Source of the DNA: Anaerolineaceae bacterium
Lineage (GTDB): Bacteria > Chloroflexota > Anaerolineae > Anaerolineales > Anaerolineaceae
Assembly: GCA_003524305.1 (NCBI GenBank)
Contig: DQHW01000029.1
Span: 4,175 to 68,174 of the forward strand
Reading direction: 5' to 3'
DNA: 64,000 nucleotides
Position numbers and translations under genes: made by a program. Each line of letters starts with the position of its first letter. Positions within the stretch are counted from its first letter, which is position 1. Below are positions 59,293 to 64,000 of this stretch, in pieces. The notes below the pieces were generated by a model. That model was not told the DNA's origin, searched no databases, and saw nothing but the letters and a program-made list of their open reading frames with translations.

Positions 59293-60906
59293 TTACTTCT
59301 TCTTTCCCTTAACGTTGTTGCCATAATAAGTCTGGTAGGCAGTATAGTTCCGATACTCCTTATAATGATAGCCGTAAGACTTGCCCCGGGTAACGACATT
59401 ATTCAAGACAACACCCAGAACACGGGCATTCACCTGAGAAAGCTGTTCAAGGGTTTGTTTGAAAGCGGTCATGCGGGTTTTACCGGGTTGAACGACGAGC
59501 AGAACGCCATCGAGCGAAGGAGCAAGAGCGGCAGCATCCGTCACGGCCAGTACAGGCGGGGTGTCGATGAGAATGATATCCGCAGTTTCACTCATCAGGT
59601 TCAATATCTTCTGCATGGTCTGCGATCCCATTAACTCGGATGGGTTGGGCGGCAGGGGTCCGGTCGTGACGACGGAAAGACCTGGCAATCCGGTAGGCTG
59701 GCATACGCTCTTAACTACTTCCTGGTGTGAAAAGAGAGTGCTCATACCAATGCGATTGGGCAGGTTGAAGTATGCATTTAACCGCGGATGACGCATGTCG
59801 CAATCCGCGATGATCACGCGGCTTCCGTTCTGTGCCAACACGACTGCCAGATTTGAAATTGTCGTGGATTTTCCTTCACCGGGTTCAGCGCTCGTCACCA
59901 GTATCTTCTTTAAAGGATGGTCGACGCTGGTGTAGTTGAGGTTTGTTCTTAATGATCGGTAAGCTTCGGCGGTAGGTGATCGCGGTTCGGATAACGAAAT
60001 GGGTATCTTTCCGTTAGCGGGGTGGCGGTTAATTACTCCCAAGACAGGCAGTCGAAATTTTTGGATGATATCTTTGGGTGTTTTGATGGTATCATCCAGC
60101 GCTTCGCGTGTCACTATGATGATTACCGATAACAGAAAACCGGCTATCGCGGCCAGGGCTGTATTCAAAAAGGTTTTTGGACTGACTGGAATATCATCAG
60201 GTGTTGCCGTCTCAACTTGAACCACGGATGATACCGACTGTGCTTCTGCAAGACGAATTTGTTCATACGAAAGCAGCAGGTTGGCATAAATTGAGCGATA
60301 TTGCGTCAATTTAGCATCCAGACGTTCTTTTTCATCCGTCGATGTGGCTTTTTCTACTTTATCAGTGTACAAAACAATTTGTTTGTCAGTTTCAGCTAAT
60401 TGGGTTTCAAGAGCTGCTTTTGATTGAACGAAACGTCCGATCTGGATAGCCTGGATTTGCTCGCCAAATACTTTAACTATTGCGTTTGCAATTTTTGCTG
60501 AGAATTCAGGGTCAGTGGTTGTTACCGTGACTTGAACAAGCTGCGTATCGCGAATAACGCCGACATCTATCCATTCTTTAAGGTCATTGATCGTATTCCC
60601 AATACCAACTTCTTTAATTACTTCGTTTAAAATTGGATCGGTAATCATCATTTGTGCATAAGTGCTGGTTAACTGTTTGGACATTAAGACTGAGGAATAA
60701 TCGGTCGCTTTAGTGGCAGGGGCTTCATTAACCAGCATGGTTGTCGAGGATTGATAAAAAGGACGCATGCGGCTGCTGATATAAAAGCTCACCGAGCCGG
60801 CAACAATTGCAACAACAAGGAATAACCACGCCCAGTGCCAAAATAACGATAAATACTGGCGAAAATCCAGGTTAATACTTTCTTGTCCCTCTTGAGAATT
60901 TTCCAT
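59293..60906 (-). CDS. Wzz-BY-kinase: chain-length regulator fused to tyrosine autokinase
   Basis: The 537-residue protein joins an N-terminal Wzz domain (two spans, near residues 20 and 250, with a coiled external part) to a CpsD-like kinase. The kinase has Walker A SAEPGEGKSTTISNL, Walker A' VIIADCDMRHP and Walker B DIILIDTPPVLAVTDA. The C-terminus is a Tyr cluster of eight Tyr within about 20 residues (SYGYHYKEYRNYTAYQTYYG). It controls polymer length and export through cycles of Tyr phosphorylation. ATG 60906 with AAAGGAAA is chosen; an upstream TTG at 60966 is possible. The adjacent LMW phosphatase is the natural antagonist. Confidence 0.92.
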   Translation of the reverse strand: MENSQEGQESINLDFRQYLSLFWHWAWLFLVVAIVAGSVSFYISSRMRPFYQSSTTMLVNEAPATKATDYSSVLMSKQLTSTYAQMMITDPILNEVIKEVGIGNTINDLKEWIDVGVIRDTQLVQVTVTTTDPEFSAKIANAIVKVFGEQIQAIQIGRFVQSKAALETQLAETDKQIVLYTDKVEKATSTDEKERLDAKLTQYRSIYANLLLSYEQIRLAEAQSVSSVVQVETATPDDIPVSPKTFLNTALAAIAGFLLSVIIIVTREALDDTIKTPKDIIQKFRLPVLGVINRHPANGKIPISLSEPRSPTAEAYRSLRTNLNYTSVDHPLKKILVTSAEPGEGKSTTISNLAVVLAQNGSRVIIADCDMRHPRLNAYFNLPNRIGMSTLFSHQEVVKSVCQPTGLPGLSVVTTGPLPPNPSELMGSQTMQKILNLMSETADIILIDTPPVLAVTDAAALAPSLDGVLLVVQPGKTRMTAFKQTLEQLSQVNARVLGVVLNNVVTRGKSYGYHYKEYRNYTAYQTYYGNNVKGKKK

Positions 60907-60978
60907 TTCCAATAATTTCCTTTGAGTCAGTAATGTAAAAAAGTCGTTTATCGGTCTATCTGCCAAAGTCAGTTGATA

Positions 60979-61473
60979 CTAAATAATTGGTGAAAATCCA
61001 TCATGCAGTAATAAAGTCAATTGTACCAGTTTGGAAAATGTCTGCTTAATTGAGCTGTTTATGAGCTCTGCGACCGCATCAGAATTTGTAAAAGCGTCTT
61101 TAGCCGGATCAGGAATCTCACCATCAGGTACATTCGCGATTTGGCCCAGGATAACTATCTTTCCAAGTGTTTGTGGAAATTCCAATTCCAACGATTCTTT
61201 ATGATTGTTCTCCATCACCACAATCAAGTCAAACTCATTAATAAATTCAGAATTTACTTCCTGGGTTTGATGATTTGTTATATCGAGTCCAATGGTTGAA
61301 GCTGCGATGACCGCTTTTGGATGTGCGGGAAGACCAGAAGTGGTCCAGGTTCCTGCACTGGCTATCTTCCAGGTATCGGGGTTTCTGGAGGAAGATAACA
61401 CTTGGGCAAAACTGGCCGCTGCAATTGGTGAACGAAATTGATTGGCAGTACAAATAAATAAAATCGCCGGCAT
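60979..61473 (-). CDS. Low-molecular-weight protein-tyrosine phosphatase
   Basis: The 164-residue cytoplasmic phosphatase has the CX5R loop CTANQFRSP (Cys8, Arg14) and the general-acid loop IPDPAKDAF. It is encoded just upstream of the BY-kinase, the usual Wzb-Wzc-like pair, and should dephosphorylate its Tyr cluster. The start is uncertain: ATG 61473 begins at the conserved N-terminus but lacks a clear ribosome site, and a TTG lies five codons upstream. It is the first gene of the polysaccharide unit. Confidence 0.9.
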   Translation of the reverse strand: MPAILFICTANQFRSPIAAASFAQVLSSSRNPDTWKIASAGTWTTSGLPAHPKAVIAASTIGLDITNHQTQEVNSEFINEFDLIVVMENNHKESLELEFPQTLGKIVILGQIANVPDGEIPDPAKDAFTNSDAVAELINSSIKQTFSKLVQLTLLLHDGFSPII

Positions 61474-61811
61474 TTTTTGTCTTATCAACTCATATTTTTA
61501 TTTTTCAAAGTAATTATTTAAGCTGCAATACTTGGTATTCTTGTTGCAAGAACTTCACCAATATTTATTCGTATTTTGGTAATGAACACAAAAAAAAGAT
61601 TTATGAATTCATAAAATCAGTTTGGGTATTTATTTTAAAATATTTGGAGGGAAAAGTGAATTAATCGACCATTAATATCGGTATAAAAGGACATTAACAA
61701 TTGACAACTTATGATAAATTGACTTAAAAAAATATTGCACTTGTCTTGTCGAATTTCTTAAAAATTATGATTGGCGATTATGAAACCTCGGATCTATATC
61801 ATCCTTGTTAT
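61474..61811. other. Upstream region of the polysaccharide unit (338 bases)
   Basis: This AT-rich stretch has no gene that can be supported. It includes the candidate promoter at 61672-61700 and, presumably, regulatory sequence for the unit. No terminator for the upstream Gfo/Idh/MocA gene was identified. Confidence 0.5.
61672..61700 (-). promoter_or_regulatory. Candidate promoter of the polysaccharide unit
   Basis: On the minus strand TTGTTA (61695-61700), a 17-base spacer and TATTAA (61672-61677). The match is moderate, and a long leader of about 190 bases would follow. Confidence 0.35.
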
Positions 61812-63068
61812 CTAAGGGTTCGATAAATCCGCTTTGAAATCATCCAGGTTCACAACCTTTTTTGATAATCTGGATTGTTCTGCTGCGAATGACATGAGAT
61901 GACTTTGCACCGAGATATCTGCCGAGGTCAGGCTTTTTGTGCTGCCGCTTTCCACCAGGCGTATAAAATCCTCCATCAGTCCTGCGTCACCCCCGCCGTG
62001 GACGTCTCCTCCGATAGTCTCCACCGATATGAACTCAGTTACTCCACTTGCAAAATTGCTAATTTCTATTTCGTTCTTTTCCATGTGACCCCTGATTTCA
62101 CCCAGTGTTCCCATCAGTTTGATGGTTCTACTGGTGTCTTTTGTGAACGCGCACATGGTAAAGGCGGCGGTTACACCGTTTTTGAATTCAATGTTGACCA
62201 CCTGGTGGTCAACCACGTTATTATCGCAGTGAAACACGCAGCGCCCATAATTCCCTTCTTTCAAAGCTTTCTCACGAGCCTTAAGGCTGGTATCAATGCT
62301 GATGGTGTTGGTGAACCAATCCAGGTTGTCTGTCAGGTAGTGTTTTTGCGCGGAATAGGGGCACTCCGGTTCAACCGGGCAGCCATCTGTGCAGCGCAGA
62401 GGTGCATTTTTTGGTGCATGCTCTTCTTTGAAATAGGAGAGTTTACCAAAAGATGAAACACTTTCACAATCTGCATCCACCAGCCAGAGGAGAATATCCA
62501 TGTCGTGGCAGCTTTTCGCGAGGATCATTGGACTTGATAAATCCGAATTTCTCCAATTGCCTCTTACGTAGCTGTGGGCATAATGCCTGTATCCCACGTT
62601 TTCGTTGTGTTGGATGGAAACCAATTTTCCAATCCGTCCTGAGAGTAAAAGCGCTTTAAGGTTTTTGAAGAACGCCGCATATCTCAGCACATGGCAAACA
62701 GCAAAAACTTGTTCACGCTGTTTGGCGTATTCTCCCATGGCAATACATTCAATCGGGTCTGTCGACATGGGTTTTTCCAACAGGATATGGTAGCCTTTTT
62801 CGATGGCTGCCATGGTTGGCTTGTAATGTGTGCTATCAGGCGTGCTGATGATAACTGCATCCGCAAGGCGCGGTTGTTTTAATAGATCTTCCCAGTCTTG
62901 AAAACAGCGTTCTTCGGGGATGTTATGCAATTTTTGAAATCGCTGCCGGGTTTGTTGATCGGGGTCTGCCACGGCAACAAATTGAGCTTTATCAGCATGA
63001 TCAAGAACATAAGCACCATAGGCATGTGTTCCGCGCATGCCTGCACCAATCAACGCAATCGTCACCAT
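61812..63068 (-). CDS. Gfo/Idh/MocA-family oxidoreductase
   Basis: The 418-residue NAD(P)-dependent oxidoreductase has Rossmann motif IALIGAGMRGTHAYG, catalytic Lys in LLEKPMS and SCHDMDILLWLVD. A Cys-rich insertion, CTDGCPVEPECPYSA, is seen in one branch of the family that acts on sugars or sugar derivatives. It follows the GH38-like gene by 45 bases, so it probably oxidises a sugar released by that unit. The substrate is unknown. Confidence 0.9.
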   Translation of the reverse strand: MVTIALIGAGMRGTHAYGAYVLDHADKAQFVAVADPDQQTRQRFQKLHNIPEERCFQDWEDLLKQPRLADAVIISTPDSTHYKPTMAAIEKGYHILLEKPMSTDPIECIAMGEYAKQREQVFAVCHVLRYAAFFKNLKALLLSGRIGKLVSIQHNENVGYRHYAHSYVRGNWRNSDLSSPMILAKSCHDMDILLWLVDADCESVSSFGKLSYFKEEHAPKNAPLRCTDGCPVEPECPYSAQKHYLTDNLDWFTNTISIDTSLKAREKALKEGNYGRCVFHCDNNVVDHQVVNIEFKNGVTAAFTMCAFTKDTSRTIKLMGTLGEIRGHMEKNEIEISNFASGVTEFISVETIGGDVHGGGDAGLMEDFIRLVESGSTKSLTSADISVQSHLMSFAAEQSRLSKKVVNLDDFKADLSNP

Positions 63069-63113
63069 GGATAAATCCTTTCAAACGCTTAAACTAAACA
63101 AAATTTCACACTG

Positions 63114-64000
63114 TTACTTCAATTTGATGGTCTTGATTTCAAAAGGAGTGAACTCCAACTTATTAATATCGATACTGCCAAGTTCATTTTCCATCAAGTC
63201 AGTTTCAACGGCTTCTTTGTGGGTAAAGAAGGTTAGCAGCCGGCACACCGCAGGCACTCCCTGGCTTTCATACAACCGGAGAATAACGCTATCACCCTTG
63301 TAGGCGCGTTTGATCGTTTCAACGATTACTGTTGGTGCATCAGTCTGCGCGATTGAGCTTACATCCACCTGACCTGGGGTCAGATACACAGGCTTGTTGA
63401 GGCTGTAGCTGTGCATCAACGTTTCAGTGCCGCAACCGCCCTGATGTAAGAATAGCGCATAGGTAAAGCTGTGTTTTCTGCGGTCAGCAGTCTTATCGGG
63501 ATAAATGGGCGAGCGCAGCAGGTTGAGCGAGATGCGGTTGCCTTTGACGCGATGACCGTACTTGCTGTCGTTCAACAGTGAAGCGCCGTGCATTCCATCA
63601 GATAAATCAACATATTTGTGAGCACAAATTTCAAATTGTGCTTTTTCAACATCGGATGAATCGCCCGTACTGCGTTGGATGCTGCCAAGCTGAATATCAC
63701 AAGTCACAAATGGCGAATGAACCGCCAGGTCAAATTCAGCTCTCAGCATTTTGAAGGTTTCGTGATAATCGCAGTTGGTTTGAAAATAAATTACAGGACG
63801 GTCAGAATATAAAACAACATCCTGGGTCAGGGTCGTGCGTCCATGTTTGTAAAAGCTGCGGCGAATGACGGTCGGTCCGTCTATAAAACTTTCGTGGCGG
63901 TAGGCTTTTAACACCTGGCTGGGTTTATTGAAATATTGCCAATCGATATCCCAGGCGTTGAAGAACAGCCATTTGTCGCGGTAGAGACGCAAGGTGTTAA
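63114..64000 (-). CDS. GH38 alpha-mannosidase-like protein, C-terminal part (starts outside window)
   Basis: About 295 residues from the window edge to the stop resemble the C-terminal beta domains of GH38 alpha-mannosidases. They include FQTNCDYHETFKMLRAEFDL, LSDGMHGASLLNDSKYG, LNLLRSPIYPD, FTYALFLHQGG and a terminal FEIKTIKLK. The catalytic N-terminal domain lies outside the window, and the frame is open through the edge. It probably trims mannosides in the cytoplasm and is paired with the Gfo/Idh/MocA gene downstream. Confidence 0.8.
   Translation of the reverse strand, partial: NTLRLYRDKWLFFNAWDIDWQYFNKPSQVLKAYRHESFIDGPTVIRRSFYKHGRTTLTQDVVLYSDRPVIYFQTNCDYHETFKMLRAEFDLAVHSPFVTCDIQLGSIQRSTGDSSDVEKAQFEICAHKYVDLSDGMHGASLLNDSKYGHRVKGNRISLNLLRSPIYPDKTADRRKHSFTYALFLHQGGCGTETLMHSYSLNKPVYLTPGQVDVSSIAQTDAPTVIVETIKRAYKGDSVILRLYESQGVPAVCRLLTFFTHKEAVETDLMENELGSIDINKLEFTPFEIKTIKLK

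Noticed and set aside
59148..59399. Small minus-strand frame near the end of the BY-kinase gene
   Set aside because: It overlaps the Tyr-rich kinase end in another frame and resembles no protein.
61812..63068. Cys-rich segment of the oxidoreductase as a new metal site
   Set aside because: A similar CTDGCP...CPY stretch is familiar from one branch of Gfo/Idh/MocA proteins, so it is not specific to this gene.
1..64000. CRISPR arrays, tRNA or rRNA genes, transposases, phage genes, toxin-antitoxin pairs
   Set aside because: None was recognised on reading both strands. A dedicated tRNA and ncRNA search could still find small elements I missed.

Overview
The window looks like a chromosomal segment of an anaerobic, sugar-fermenting member of the Chloroflexota (Anaerolineae-like). 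This is an inference from style. The lipoproteins carry Ala/Thr/Glu/Pro-rich linkers after the lipobox, there is a membrane pyrophosphatase, two ABC permeases are fused two-domain proteins, glycosidases are cytoplasmic, and the polysaccharide locus is of LCP/BY-kinase type. No rRNA, tRNA, CRISPR array, phage or insertion sequence was recognised.

Layout. (1) Positions 16592 down to 1 (minus strand) hold about 14 closely spaced genes read as one unit: two HAD proteins, a circularly permuted GpmI-type phosphoglycerate mutase, an ApgM-type mutase, an RpiR regulator, a complete Fe3+/hexose-phosphate-type ABC transporter (permease, ATPase, lipoprotein), a HAD-HAD fusion, two HAD-TIM-barrel fusions, a DUF47 protein and two PiT phosphate permeases. 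(2) 16600-17106 is a divergent control region with back-to-back promoters, a perfect 14-bp LacI-type palindrome and a structured leader for hppA (17107-19422). (3) 19505-29699 (plus) is a LacI-regulated inositol operon, iolB - transaldolase - iolD - iolG-like - iolE - iolG-like - acylating aldehyde dehydrogenase, followed by a TauE/SafE exporter. No iolC, iolJ or iolA is present. (4) 34710 down to 29781 (minus) is a second copy of the transporter cassette (HAD, RpiR, permease, lipoprotein). Its ATPase gene has collapsed to a ~70-bp relic, and its promoter is nearly identical to that of unit 1. (5) 35183-44999 (plus) is a ROK-regulated alpha-glucoside unit: ROK, lipoprotein, two permeases, GH15, GH31, MFS. 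(6) 48930-45083 (minus) holds malic enzyme, two-subunit class I fumarase and ManA. (7) 61473-49128 (minus) is an exopolysaccharide locus: LMW-PTP, BY-kinase, Wzx, two methyltransferases, Wzy, a DUF115-like protein, an epimerase, a WecG-type transferase, an initiating sugar transferase and an LCP protein. (8) 64000-61812 (minus) holds a Gfo/Idh/MocA oxidoreductase and the C-terminal end of a GH38-like protein.

Reading them together: units 1 and 4 look like one regulon built around phosphorylated compounds (AfuA-like uptake, sugar-phosphate-sensing RpiR proteins, seven HAD domains, phosphate permeases). Unit 3 looks like inositol catabolism in which a transaldolase may replace the usual kinase and aldolase. 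The same LacI-type operator lies in front of both hppA and the inositol operon. These functional links are inference. The motifs, fusions, permutation, relic and repeated promoter elements are read directly from the sequence.
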